DNA from: an uncultured Angelakisella sp.
GTDB lineage: Bacteria > Bacillota > Clostridia > Oscillospirales > Ruminococcaceae
Reading direction: 5' to 3'
Assembly: GCA_937914895.1 (NCBI GenBank)
Contig: CALGIL010000336.1
Location: 1 to 14,118, forward strand
Length of the DNA: 14,118 nt
In this document: piece by piece, positions 1-6,365 of the stretch
Numbering within the stretch: position 1 is the first letter of the stretch
How the letters are laid out: each line of letters begins with the position of its first letter
Position numbers and translations under genes: made by a program
Notes under the pieces: generated by a model
Told to the model about the DNA's origin: nothing
The model's database searches: none
Seen by the model: only the letters and a program-made list of their open reading frames with translations

Positions 1-1
1 C

Positions 2-241
2 TGCACCGACGGCGAAAAGGGCAAGGTCCAGGGCACCATTTATTCCACCCTCCCCTCGGGCATGGAGACCATTGTCCGCATCGACATCGGCGGGCAGCAG
101 TTTACCTGTGTGGTTTTTGGCGGGGTGGATTTTGCGGTGGACGAGGTGGTGGAGGTGGACTTCGACTCCCAGCAAAACGTGCTGTTTGACCTTGCCACAG
201 GGAAAAATCTGGCGCTGGGCAAGCTGGATATTATCCGGTAA
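2..241 (+). CDS. C-terminal end of a sugar-type ABC transporter ATP-binding protein (MalK/UgpC-like), partial
   Basis: The frame is open from the left edge to a TAA at 239-241 and gives 79 residues with no start in view. The piece has an all-beta pattern (GTIYSTLPSGMETIVRIDIGGQQ, then a VDFAVDEVVEVDF strand) and ends with NVLFDLATGKNLALGKLDIIR. That ending resembles the TOBE_2 regulatory domain closing MalK/UgpC/MsmK-type ATPases, where a 'LFD..TG' segment is typical. Such proteins power carbohydrate importers at the cytoplasmic face of the membrane, and one ATPase may serve several importers. The nucleotide-binding domain lies outside the window, so the family call rests only on this tail. 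A terminator follows at once, so this gene ends its own transcription unit and is not part of the two-component operon downstream. Confidence 0.6.
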   Translation, partial: CTDGEKGKVQGTIYSTLPSGMETIVRIDIGGQQFTCVVFGGVDFAVDEVVEVDFDSQQNVLFDLATGKNLALGKLDIIR

Positions 242-327
242 GCAGGCGCGCCCGGGTGCCGCCTGCCATCCGCCCCTGGCCGGCGGCATTTTTGCGGCCC
301 GGGGGGCCGGGGCCCCCTTAACATTTT
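242..327 (+). terminator. Tandem GC hairpins ending the ABC ATPase gene
   Basis: A 7-bp stem, GCAGGCG (242-248) with CGCCTGC (260-266), starts right after the stop codon. A second, very GC-rich stem pairs GGGGGC (302-307) with GCCCCC (312-317), and the sequence TTAACATTTT (318-327) follows it. The second hairpin with its T-rich tail fits an intrinsic terminator, although the T tract is interrupted. Confidence 0.55.
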
Positions 328-346
328 GGCGGAAATATGGTACCAT
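318..346 (+). promoter_or_regulatory. Sigma-A-type promoter for the two-component operon
   Basis: A -35 TTAACA (318-323, five of six consensus bases) is separated by 17 bp from TACCAT (341-346, four of six). A TGG just upstream of it makes an extended -10. A start site near 353 is inferred, leaving a leader of about 36 nt before the GTG at 389. The -35 box lies in the T-rich tail of the preceding terminator. An in-frame TTG at 326 falls inside the promoter spacer and so cannot be the start of the response regulator. Confidence 0.6.
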
Positions 347-388
347 AAGGGCGGAAAAGCCCGAAAAAGCAGGCGGGGGGGACAAAAG

Positions 389-1084
389 GTGGAGCCAAAG
401 CGGATTCTTGTGGTGGACGACGAGGTGTACATGGTGGAGCTGCTGGCTATGAGCATGAAGAATTACGGCTATGTCTGCATCCCCGCCTACTCCGGCGAGG
501 AGGCCCTGGAGCTGGCCGCCAGCCGCCGGCCGGACATCATCCTGCTGGATTTGATGCTGCCGGGCATCGACGGCATCGAGACCTGCCGCAGGCTGAAGCA
601 GGACCCCGGCCTCAGCGCTATTCCGGTGATCATGCTCACCGCCAAAAGCCAGGAGGCGGACAAGGTCATGGGCCTTGGCATGGGGGCGGACGACTATGTC
701 ACCAAGCCCTTTGGCATCGGGGAGCTGTTTGCCCGCATCGGGGTGGCCCTGCGCCGCCTTCAGCCGCCCGCCGCAAACGGGCATTCCCCCGACGACCTGT
801 GTGTGGGGGATATTCAAATCGACCGGGAGGCAAGGCAGGTGCTGGTGGACGGAATGCCCGTGCACCTGACCCTGTCGGAATACCGCCTGCTGGTGATGAT
901 GGCCCAGCGGCCCGGCTGCGTGGTGGAGCGCGCGGCCATGTGCCGGGCGCTGTCCGGCGGGGGCAAGCCCTGCACCGGGCGGACGGTGGACGTCCACATC
1001 CGCAACCTGCGCAAAAAGCTGTTTGACCAGGGGGAAAGCACCCATCACATCGAGACGGTGCGGGGCGTGGGCTACCGGATGTAA
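389..1084 (+). CDS. OmpR/PhoB-family response regulator (PhoP-like)
   Basis: This 231-residue protein has the two standard domains of a DNA-binding response regulator. The receiver domain (about 5-120) has the acidic pair D10/D11, phosphoacceptor D54 in LLDLMLPG, T84 in MLTAKS and K106 in DDYVTKPF. The winged-helix output domain (about 130-231) has LTLSEYRLL, the recognition helix region TVDVHIRNLRKKL and the closing HHIETVRGVGYRM. I chose GTG 389 because a purine-rich AGGCGGGGGGG lies 8 nt upstream, because it lies downstream of the promoter, and because the first in-frame ATG (431) would remove the acidic pair. It lies 24 bp before its sensor kinase, which should phosphorylate D54. The kinase architecture suggests a PhoP/PhoB or WalR-like role, but the target genes cannot be read from sequence, so no symbol is given. 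Confidence 0.93.
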   Translation: MEPKRILVVDDEVYMVELLAMSMKNYGYVCIPAYSGEEALELAASRRPDIILLDLMLPGIDGIETCRRLKQDPGLSAIPVIMLTAKSQEADKVMGLGMGADDYVTKPFGIGELFARIGVALRRLQPPAANGHSPDDLCVGDIQIDREARQVLVDGMPVHLTLSEYRLLVMMAQRPGCVVERAAMCRALSGGGKPCTGRTVDVHIRNLRKKLFDQGESTHHIETVRGVGYRM

Positions 1085-1108
1085 GACGCCGGGCGGGGGA
1101 GGACGGGC

Positions 1109-2875
1109 ATGGGCAAGGGAAGGTGGGCGCTGCTGTCGGGGGCCGTGGCAATGGCCCTGGCGGCCCTTGTCTGCTATCGCTGGTACAGCGCCGCCCGGCT
1201 GGAGGACATCAAGGGGGACGTGTTGGCCCAAATCGACCTGATCCAGGAGATTGTCCTGACCGGGGAGTACGACTACCACCAGGTGGCCGACCGCGCCGCC
1301 CTGCACACCGGCAGCCGCATCACCCTGCTGGCCCGGGACGGCACCCTCCTTGCCGATTCGGCCTGGAGCCAGATCACCTTTCCCAGCTTTTTGTACGACA
1401 AAGAGATCCTGCTGGCCCGCCAGGGCCAGATCGGCACCGCCATCCTCCCCAGTCCCATCACCGGCCGCAACACCCTGCATATGACAAAGCCCGGCCATGG
1501 CCCCCTGGGGCAGGAGATCATCATTCGGGTGGCCTACGACCTGACCGACTACGACACCGCCATGGGGGGCATCCGCATGGGGATGCTTTTGGCGGCCCTG
1601 GGCGGCTGCCTTTGGATGCTGTGGGGGGGTTCCCTTTACCGCCTGCGGGTGCGCCCCGCCCCCCAGGCTTTGGCGCGGTATGTGGAGGCGGTGTCCTCCG
1701 GGCGCCCCATCCAGTGGCGGGAGGGCGACGGCGGCGAGGAGCTGCACCGCCTGGCGGACAGCATCAACGCCCTGCTGGCCCACAACGAGGATATCATCCG
1801 GGCCACCGACCGCAAGCACAGCCGCATCAACACCATCCTGGGCAGCATGGACAGCGGCCTTTTGGCTGTGGACAGCCAAAACCAGGTGGTGCTGTTTAAC
1901 GCCATGGCCGAAGGGCTGGCCCAGTTGGACAAGGGGGTCTTTTTTGACGGCGGGGACAAGGGCGCCGCCAGCCCCACCGCCCGGCGGATTTTGGAGGGGA
2001 CGGCCCGGGTCATTGACGGCCGCCGGCAGGAGACGGCCACCCTGACGGTGGAGGACGGCCGGATGCTGGAGGTGCACATTACCCCCATCGTCAACAAATA
2101 CACCCCCTACGACGACCTTGGGGCCCTGGCGGTTATCAAGGACGTCACCCAAATGAAAAAGCTGGAGGCCCTGCGCAGCGAATTTGTGGCCAACGTCTCC
2201 CACGAGCTGCGCACCCCCCTGGCCCTCATCAGCGGGTTTGTGGAGACCCTGAGCAGCCGGCGGGACCTTTCGGAGCGGGAGACCGACCGGGCGCTGGAGA
2301 TTATGGGCATCGAGACGAAGCGCCTCAGCGGCCTTATCTCCCAGCTGCTGACCCTGTCCAAAATCGAAAACGACCTGATGCCCCGGGACGACCAGCAGGT
2401 GGACATTCCCGCGGAGGTGGACGGCGCCCTGGCGGCCCTGGACAACCTGGCCCGGAACAAGGGCGTCACCCTGGCCGCCCGGCTGCCAAGGGACCTGCCC
2501 CCGGTGCCGGGCAACGCCGCCTGGGTGCGCCAGGTAATTTTAAATCTGTGCGAAAACGCTATTAAATACACCCCTGCCGGCGGACGGGTCCGGGTAAAGG
2601 TATGGGCCGACGGCAGCACTGTCCGGGTCAGCGTCAAGGATAACGGCATGGGTATTCCCCAACGGGACCTGCCCCGGCTTTTCGAACGCTTTTACCGGGT
2701 GGACAAGTCCCGGGGCAGCCAGGACGGCGGCAGCGGCCTGGGTCTTGCCATCGCCAAGCACATGGTCACCGAAATGGGCGGCCAAATTTGGGCCAAAAGC
2801 CGGGGGGAGGGGCAGGGCAGCGAGTTTGTGGCCGCCTTTCCCCTGGGGCCCGCCGGCGGGGCGGGGGAAGAATAA
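1109..2875 (+). CDS. Membrane sensor histidine kinase (PhoR/WalK-like architecture)
   Basis: This is a 588-residue kinase with a GGAGG site 6 nt before ATG 1109. A first membrane segment (about 7-25) and a second (about 156-178) flank an extracytoplasmic domain of some 130 residues. A HAMP-like linker follows (about 180-225), then a PAS-like domain (about 235-350; LGSMDSGLLAVDSQNQVVLFN). The HisKA domain carries H365 in FVANVSHELRTPL. The ATP-binding domain has the N box around N483 (NLCENAIKYT), G1 DNGMGIP (511-517), the F box LFERFYRVDKS and G2 GSGLGLAI (541-548). All catalytic boxes are intact. TM-sensor-TM-HAMP-PAS-HisKA is the layout of PhoR and WalK kinases. The signal is unknown, and no pst, phoU or yyc genes lie in the window to decide. 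The C-terminal tail is short and glycine-rich. Confidence 0.94.
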   Translation: MGKGRWALLSGAVAMALAALVCYRWYSAARLEDIKGDVLAQIDLIQEIVLTGEYDYHQVADRAALHTGSRITLLARDGTLLADSAWSQITFPSFLYDKEILLARQGQIGTAILPSPITGRNTLHMTKPGHGPLGQEIIIRVAYDLTDYDTAMGGIRMGMLLAALGGCLWMLWGGSLYRLRVRPAPQALARYVEAVSSGRPIQWREGDGGEELHRLADSINALLAHNEDIIRATDRKHSRINTILGSMDSGLLAVDSQNQVVLFNAMAEGLAQLDKGVFFDGGDKGAASPTARRILEGTARVIDGRRQETATLTVEDGRMLEVHITPIVNKYTPYDDLGALAVIKDVTQMKKLEALRSEFVANVSHELRTPLALISGFVETLSSRRDLSERETDRALEIMGIETKRLSGLISQLLTLSKIENDLMPRDDQQVDIPAEVDGALAALDNLARNKGVTLAARLPRDLPPVPGNAAWVRQVILNLCENAIKYTPAGGRVRVKVWADGSTVRVSVKDNGMGIPQRDLPRLFERFYRVDKSRGSQDGGSGLGLAIAKHMVTEMGGQIWAKSRGEGQGSEFVAAFPLGPAGGAGEE

Positions 2876-2908
2876 AAGCCGCGGGGGCCGCGGCGGAATG
2901 GAGAACCT

Positions 2909-3784
2909 ATGGAACTGATCATCATTACCGGCATGTCCGGCGCGGGCAAGTCCAAGGCGGCCAATGCCCTGGAGGACATCGGCTACTACTGTGTGGACAA
3001 CATTCCCCCCCGGCTGATGCTGGAATTTGCCAATCTGTTTCGGGACCCCGGCCAGGCGCAGGCCCAGCGGGTGGCCGTGGTGGTGGATGCCCGAAGCGGG
3101 GAGGCCCTTTCGGATTTGACCGAGATTTTGCGGGAGATGAAGGAAAACCACATCCAGTATAAGATTCTGTTTTTGGACGCCGCCCCCGAGGTGCTCATCC
3201 AGCGGTATAAGGAATCCCGGCGGCGCCACCCCATGATGGGGGAGGAGGCGGCAAGCCTGCAGGAGGCCATCGGGCGGGAGCGGGAGCTGCTGGCCCCATT
3301 GCGGGAGCTGGCGGATTATACCATCGACACCTCTTTGACCATTCCCGCCCAGCTGCGGGAGCGGGTGGCAGGCATTGTCCAGGAGGACCAAACGGGCCAG
3401 CGGATGTCCATTACCTGCATGTCCTTCGGCTTTCGCAACGGCCTGCCCCCGGAGGCGGACCTGGTGTTTGACGTACGGTGCCTGCCCAACCCCTTTTACA
3501 TCCCCCAGCTGCGGGAGCACTTTGGGGACGAGCCGGCGGTGCGGGACTATGTGATGCAGTTCCCCGAATCCCAGGAAATGATGAAGAAGCTGGAGGACCT
3601 GCTGGAATTTTTGGTGCCCCTGTACAGCAAGGAGGGCCGCAGCCAGCTGCTGGTGGCGGTGGGCTGCACCGGGGGCAAGCACCGCTCGGTGGCCACGGCC
3701 ATCCGCCTGGGGGACTTTTTGCGGGGCAAGGGGTACGCGGTTTCCGTCTCCCACCGGGACAAGACCAAACACATCTTCCGCTGA
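2909..3784 (+). CDS. rapZ: RapZ/YvcJ-family nucleotide-binding protein
   Basis: The 291 residues match the usual family length. The N-terminal P-loop is GMSGAGKS (8-15), followed by family blocks ALEDIGYYCVDNIPP, VVVDARSGE and FLDA..EVLIQRYKESRRRHP. The C-terminal half has SFGFRNGLPPEADLVFDVRCLPNPFY and GCTGGKHRSVA, conserved in RapZ/YvcJ. In E. coli RapZ is an adaptor that presents the sRNA GlmZ to RNase E and so controls glucosamine-6-phosphate synthase. In Bacillus, YvcJ binds and hydrolyses GTP and its cellular role is less clear. The start ATG has GGAG 5 nt upstream. It lies 33 bp after the kinase gene with no terminator between, although a CCGCGG-GGG-CCGCGG mini-hairpin occupies 2879-2893, so co-transcription is likely. 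In many Firmicutes rapZ sits next to yvcK/gapped and whiA; here it does not. Confidence 0.95.
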   Translation: MELIIITGMSGAGKSKAANALEDIGYYCVDNIPPRLMLEFANLFRDPGQAQAQRVAVVVDARSGEALSDLTEILREMKENHIQYKILFLDAAPEVLIQRYKESRRRHPMMGEEAASLQEAIGRERELLAPLRELADYTIDTSLTIPAQLRERVAGIVQEDQTGQRMSITCMSFGFRNGLPPEADLVFDVRCLPNPFYIPQLREHFGDEPAVRDYVMQFPESQEMMKKLEDLLEFLVPLYSKEGRSQLLVAVGCTGGKHRSVATAIRLGDFLRGKGYAVSVSHRDKTKHIFR

Positions 3785-3810
3785 GGCCGGGCGCCCGGCG
3801 GCGGACCAAA

Positions 3811-3853
3811 CCAGTCCCCCCTCCCCGCAGACCGTGCGGGGGGGGGGGGCTGG
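3811..3853 (+). terminator. Long G-rich hairpin after rapZ (convergent junction)
   Basis: A 19-nt arm (3811-3829, beginning CCAGT and ending CCGCA) pairs along its full length with 3835-3853, which reads TGC, twelve Gs, then CTGG. The loop is GACCG. As plus-strand RNA the two imperfect positions are U-G pairs, whereas on the minus strand they are A-C mismatches, so the fold favours the rapZ transcript. No T tract follows. It is therefore either an atypical terminator or a 3'-end stabiliser and transcription barrier. Confidence 0.5.
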
Positions 3854-3857
3854 TGCG

Positions 3858-4382
3858 TCAGACCGTATACTGGCCGTGGAGGTAGGCAAACAGCTCCAGA
3901 TGGTGCTCCTCGTCGGCCAGAATGCGCAGCAGGTTGGCCTGAATCAGGGGGTCGTCAATGGTGTCCAGCTGCCGCCGGTATTTTTCGATGATGGCCTCCT
4001 CCCCGGCCATGGAGTTGGCAAGCACACTGCAAAGCTCCACGGAGTACTGGTTGTAGCGGGGGGACCAGTAGGTCTTTCGGCTGCCGGTCTGGATCCACAG
4101 CCGGGGGTCCGCGCCCAGCCCAAAGGCCAGCTGGGAGAAAATTTCCAGATGGCGCATCTCGGTGACCCGGATGTCGTGGAACAGCTGGGAGACCACCTGC
4201 TCCTGGTGGGTCACCACATGGTTGTACAGATACAGCGACACCTCGGACATCTCCGAGCAGACGCCCCCCACGTTGTCCAGCATGGCCTTTGCGTAAACCG
4301 GATTGCGTCCCAGCACGGCCACAGGCGGATAGGGCATTTTCAGGTAGGCGACCAGGCCGCAATGCTTCTGGTCCATAGACAC
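3858..4382 (-). CDS. Ferritin-like diiron-type protein
   Basis: The 174 residues are predicted to form a four-helix bundle with ferritin/rubrerythrin-type metal ligands: E44/E47 (SEMSEVSLYLYN), E75xxH78 (VTEMRHLEIF), E128/E129 (AGEEAIIEKY) and E158xxH161 (ADEEHHLELF). The N-terminal MPYPPVAVLGRNPVYAKAMLDNVGG resembles clostridial ferritin-like proteins distantly related to CotJC and manganese catalase. It is probably a cytoplasmic diiron or dimanganese protein in peroxide defence or metal handling; the exact reaction cannot be assigned. Start choice: GGGAGGAG lies 5 nt before GTG 4382 and 11 nt before ATG 4376, so both are possible and they differ by two residues. The gene stands alone, convergent with rapZ and divergent from the ATP synthase operon. 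It has its own strong promoter and a long structured leader. Confidence 0.8.
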   Translation of the reverse strand: MSMDQKHCGLVAYLKMPYPPVAVLGRNPVYAKAMLDNVGGVCSEMSEVSLYLYNHVVTHQEQVVSQLFHDIRVTEMRHLEIFSQLAFGLGADPRLWIQTGSRKTYWSPRYNQYSVELCSVLANSMAGEEAIIEKYRRQLDTIDDPLIQANLLRILADEEHHLELFAYLHGQYTV

Positions 4383-4592
4383 GCGCTCCTCCCGTTATCT
4401 TTCTGCTACATTCTATCGGGTAAAAGCGCCAAATATGCGGCCTGCGCCGGCCGGTGCGCCGGGACCCGGCGAAATAAACCGGAAGCACAGGGAAAACGCC
4501 CCCGCCCCCCGGTAAGCAGACCGGAGAGTGAGGGCGCTTTCGGGTTACTGCCACACGCAACGTAAGCCCTGGCCGGGGCGCAGGCCCCGTCC
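4383..4592 (-). promoter_or_regulatory. Inverted-repeat-rich 5' leader of the ferritin-like gene (possible cis-regulatory RNA)
   Basis: From the predicted start near 4592 to the coding start is about 210 nt without a gene. Perfect 10-nt complements at 4577-4586 and 4439-4448 could close a domain of about 150 nt, extended by 4 bp (4571-4574 with 4449-4452) after a 2-nt bulge. Inside are a hairpin at 4542-4569 (7-bp stem plus a TGC/GCA cap), a hairpin at 4494-4540 (CGCCC/GGGCG with an inner CCGGT/ACCGG stem) that on the minus strand ends in TTTT, and the near-palindrome 4458-4470. A local hairpin 4574-4589 would compete with the long-range stem, giving two exclusive folds. I could not match it to a known riboswitch class. 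GC-rich DNA produces many chance stems, so the fold is only a proposal. Confidence 0.4.
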
Positions 4593-4598
4593 ACCCCG

Positions 4599-4627
4599 AG
4601 TATACAGGAGGATGGACGGCAGGTCAA
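4599..4627 (-). promoter_or_regulatory. Near-consensus sigma-A promoter for the ferritin-like gene
   Basis: Read on the minus strand, TTGACC (4627-4622) and TATACT (4604-4599) are separated by exactly 17 bp. Each matches five of six consensus bases. A start at about 4592 (G) is inferred. A/T-rich DNA lies directly upstream, as at strong promoters. Confidence 0.7.
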
Positions 4628-4761
4628 CAAAAAATGTAAAAATGTGTTATAAAGTTGTTGATTTATAAAGAAAAACCTGCCCGGCAGCGCTATTGGGGGT
4701 AAAAACGGTGCAGGCCGGGGCCCAAGACAGAAAGCCGGAAAAAGGCCTCCCAAAATCATTC

Positions 4762-4834
4762 AAACAAACTGTGAACAAACAAAAAACAAATGGGAAAAGG
4801 ACCGGGCATTTCTTAAATAAACTGTTAACAAACA
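4762..4834. repeat. Pair of 20-bp direct repeats in the divergent promoter region
   Basis: AAACAAACTGTGAACAAACA (4762-4781) and AAATAAACTGTTAACAAACA (4815-4834) agree at 18 of 20 positions. Their starts are 53 bp apart, close to five helical turns. The second copy contains the palindrome TGTTAACA (4823-4830). A 10-bp word, AAGCCGGAAA, occurs on both sides (4732-4741 and 4841-4850). They may be operators or remnants of a local duplication. The surrounding stretch 4628-4856 holds no gene that I can see. Confidence 0.5.
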
Positions 4835-4856
4835 CCAAATAAGCCGGAAATGGGCT

Positions 4857-4884
4857 TTGCGTTTTTAAAATTTTATGGTACGCT
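4857..4884 (+). promoter_or_regulatory. Candidate promoter of the ATP synthase operon
   Basis: TTGCGT (4857-4862) and TACGCT (4879-4884) are 16 bp apart, with TGG before the second making an extended -10. Each box matches only three of six consensus bases, so this is weak. It was chosen because it lies in the A/T-rich part of the gap, just upstream of the operon, and no better pair was found. The leader would be about 110 nt. Confidence 0.35.
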
Positions 4885-4947
4885 AATAAATAGAAGTAAA
4901 AAGAGCCGCAGGTGATAAAACCCGATTTTCAGTACGATGAATTAAAA

Positions 4948-4980
4948 TCCCGATACCGCGCTTTGCTGTTTCGCGGGGGA
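4948..4980 (+). other. Hairpin in the atp operon leader
   Basis: CCGCG (4956-4960) pairs with CGCGG (4972-4976) around an 11-nt loop, and outer TCCC (4948-4951) can pair with GGGA (4977-4980) across a 4-nt bulge. It ends 7 nt before the purine-rich ribosome site of atpZ, so it could stabilise the mRNA end or affect initiation. No T tract follows, so it is not a terminator. Confidence 0.35.
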
Positions 4981-5002
4981 TCAAACGGGGAGTAGGGAGT
5001 CG

Positions 5003-5233
5003 TTGGAGCGCAAACCGGACAGAGAGAACAAACAGACCCAAGGTCTGCTGCGCGCCCTGTCTTTTTTCTCACAAATTGGTATTACGATGGCGGCATGTGT
5101 GCTCATCGGTGTATTCATCGGCAGGTTTTTGGATAACCTGCTGGGAACGGCGCCGTGGCTTCTGCTGCTTTTTTCTTTATTGGGGGCGGCGGCCGCCCTC
5201 AAGGCGCTTTTTGATTCGGGAAAAGACGGGTGA
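5003..5233 (+). CDS. atpZ: AtpZ/AtpI-family membrane protein at the head of the ATP synthase operon
   Basis: This 76-residue protein has a charged N-terminus (ERKPDRENKQTQ) and two predicted membrane helices, about 20-42 and 51-68. The loop and second helix, GRFLDNLLGTAPWLLLLFSLLG, match the AtpZ pattern of LD..LGT.PW and a following Gly-rich helix. Small AtpZ/AtpI proteins encoded before atpB have been linked to c-ring assembly and, in an alkaliphilic Bacillus, to magnesium uptake. The role here is by family only. The start is TTG 5003: GGGGAG (4987-4992) lies 10 nt and GGGAG (4995-4999) 3 nt upstream, neither at ideal spacing. No in-frame ATG lies upstream, and a later start would remove the polar N-terminus. 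It is 21 bp ahead of atpI. Confidence 0.75.
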   Translation: MERKPDRENKQTQGLLRALSFFSQIGITMAACVLIGVFIGRFLDNLLGTAPWLLLLFSLLGAAAALKALFDSGKDG

Positions 5234-5254
5234 CCCCGGGGGAGGAGATGTCGG

Positions 5255-5626
5255 ATGCAGACTGCCCAGCTGTCCAAAAAGATGATAGGGACCATTTGTG
5301 TCCTGGCCGCTGTCTCTATGGCGGCCTCGGCGCTCTATTACCGTTCGTCCGCCTGCCTGCCCTTTATTCTGGGTGTGGTGCTGGGGTCGGCGGCCAGCGT
5401 TGCCAATGTGGTTCTGCTGCGGCGGTCGGTGGACCGGGTTACCGCCACGGAGAAAAAGCCGGCCTCCGGCTACGTGCAGCTGCAGCACCTGCTTCGCCTC
5501 TCCTTAATGGGCGCCGTGCTGGTGCTGGCCGCCCTGGTCCCCGCCATCAGCCTGTGGGGCGCGGCGGCGGGCGTCATGGCCTATCAGATAGCGATTTATT
5601 CCATTAAGCTTACGGCAAAGCTGTAA
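5255..5626 (+). CDS. atpI: ATP synthase subunit I (AtpI), membrane protein
   Basis: This 123-residue protein has four predicted membrane helices: about 9-28, 33-56, 80-102 and 104-121. A polar loop after the second pair (RRSVDRVTATEKKPASGYVQLQHLLR) is typical of the 'ATP synthase I chain' family. AtpI is not part of the finished enzyme; in other bacteria it helps assemble or stabilise the c ring. The ATG has GGAGGAG 7 nt upstream. An ATG at 5248 is out of frame and directly abuts the ribosome site. Sequence in this family varies widely, so the call rests on topology, size and position before atpB. Confidence 0.8.
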   Translation: MQTAQLSKKMIGTICVLAAVSMAASALYYRSSACLPFILGVVLGSAASVANVVLLRRSVDRVTATEKKPASGYVQLQHLLRLSLMGAVLVLAALVPAISLWGAAAGVMAYQIAIYSIKLTAKL

Positions 5627-5656
5627 TGCGGCGGAATCAGGGGGAGGTTAGTTTCT

Positions 5657-6334
5657 TTGAATTTTGATATTGATAATCTCTGGGTTATCCAAATTGGCGG
5701 AGTGGATATTTGGATTACGCGGACCATTTTCAACACCTGGATCATCATGCTGGTGCTCATTGTGTTTGCCGTTTTTGTGCGGGTGCTGCTGCGCCGGTTC
5801 CAGGAGGTTCCCAGGGGCTTTCAAAACGCGGTGGAGGCGGCCGTGGAGGTTTTTGACGGCTTTGTCCTAAACAATGGGGGCCCCCGGCTGATGTCCATGG
5901 GGACATGGTTTTTTACGGTCTTTATCTTTATTTTTGTGTCCAGCATCAGCGGCGCGGCGGGGCTCAGGCCGCCCACGGCCGACTGGGCCACCACCTTTGC
6001 CTTTGCCCTGGTAACCTTCGTGCTGATGCAGCTTGCGGGGTTTAAATACCGCAAGGGCGGCTACCTCAAAAGCTTTTTCCAGCCCAACCCCATCTTCTTC
6101 CCCCTCAACGTCATCGGGGAGCTGGCAAAGCCCGTTTCCCTCAGCTTCCGGCTTTACGGCAACGTGCTGTCGGGCCTTATCCTGATGACGCTGATTTACT
6201 CCATTGCCCCCATTTTTGTGCGCATTGGCATACCCGTCGTCCTGCACGCCTATTTCGATGTGATTATGGGCGCGCTGCAAACCTATATTTTCTGTATACT
6301 CAGCCTGATGTTCATCCGGGAAGCGGCCGGATGA
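5657..6334 (+). CDS. atpB: F1Fo ATP synthase subunit a
   Basis: Subunit a forms the stator half-channels that pass ions to and from the c ring. The protein is 225 residues with about five to six membrane segments. The essential arginine is R165 in LSFRLYGN, the counterpart of E. coli Arg210, inside the conserved block ELAKPVSLSFRLYGNVLSG. Upstream is LRPPTADWATTFAFAL, and the C-terminal helix has FDVIMGALQTYIFCILSLMFI with Q208 at the conserved Gln position. The start is TTG 5657 with GGGGAGG 9 nt upstream; no ATG or GTG fits the N-terminal MNFDIDNLW. The N-terminus is short, as in many Firmicutes. It follows atpI by 30 bp. The ion used (proton or sodium) cannot be told from this subunit alone. 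Confidence 0.96.
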   Translation: MNFDIDNLWVIQIGGVDIWITRTIFNTWIIMLVLIVFAVFVRVLLRRFQEVPRGFQNAVEAAVEVFDGFVLNNGGPRLMSMGTWFFTVFIFIFVSSISGAAGLRPPTADWATTFAFALVTFVLMQLAGFKYRKGGYLKSFFQPNPIFFPLNVIGELAKPVSLSFRLYGNVLSGLILMTLIYSIAPIFVRIGIPVVLHAYFDVIMGALQTYIFCILSLMFIREAAG

Positions 6335-6353
6335 CGGCCCCGCGGGGCCCGTC
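6333..6353 (+). other. Stem-loop at the atpB stop / atpE leader
   Basis: GACGGCCC (6333-6340) pairs with GGGCCCGTC (6345-6353) with one bulged C and a 4-nt loop. It begins within the atpB stop codon (6332-6334) and lies about 40 nt before atpE. No T tract follows. It may act as an mRNA-stabilising or segment-boundary hairpin before the highly needed c-subunit gene, but that role is inference. Confidence 0.45.
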
Positions 6354-6365
6354 CCCCAACGCAGC

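Noticed and set aside
2879..2893. CCGCGG-GGG-CCGCGG hairpin between the kinase and rapZ as a terminator
   Set aside because: It has a short loop and no T tract, and the ribosome site of rapZ follows at once, so operon continuity is more likely.
2540..3889. Long open frame of 449 codons on the minus strand, opposite the kinase and rapZ
   Set aside because: High GC keeps antisense frames open. Its product is rich in Pro, Gly, His and Arg with no domain, and both sense genes carry full family motifs.
3834..4565. Open frame of 243 codons on the plus strand across the ferritin-like gene
   Set aside because: It is antisense to a gene with clear metal-ligand motifs, runs through the structured leader, and has no ribosome site or recognisable domain.
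4400..4592. 6S RNA or a known metal riboswitch (manganese yybP-ykoY, NiCo) in the leader
   Set aside because: Size and the closing stem were suggestive, but the interior looks multi-branched rather than rod-like, there is no 3' terminator, and none of the conserved motifs I remember for those classes were found.
4815..4834. Complete Rex operator
   Set aside because: Only a half-like TTAACAA is present; the full inverted arrangement TTGTTAA-N4-TTAACAA is absent.
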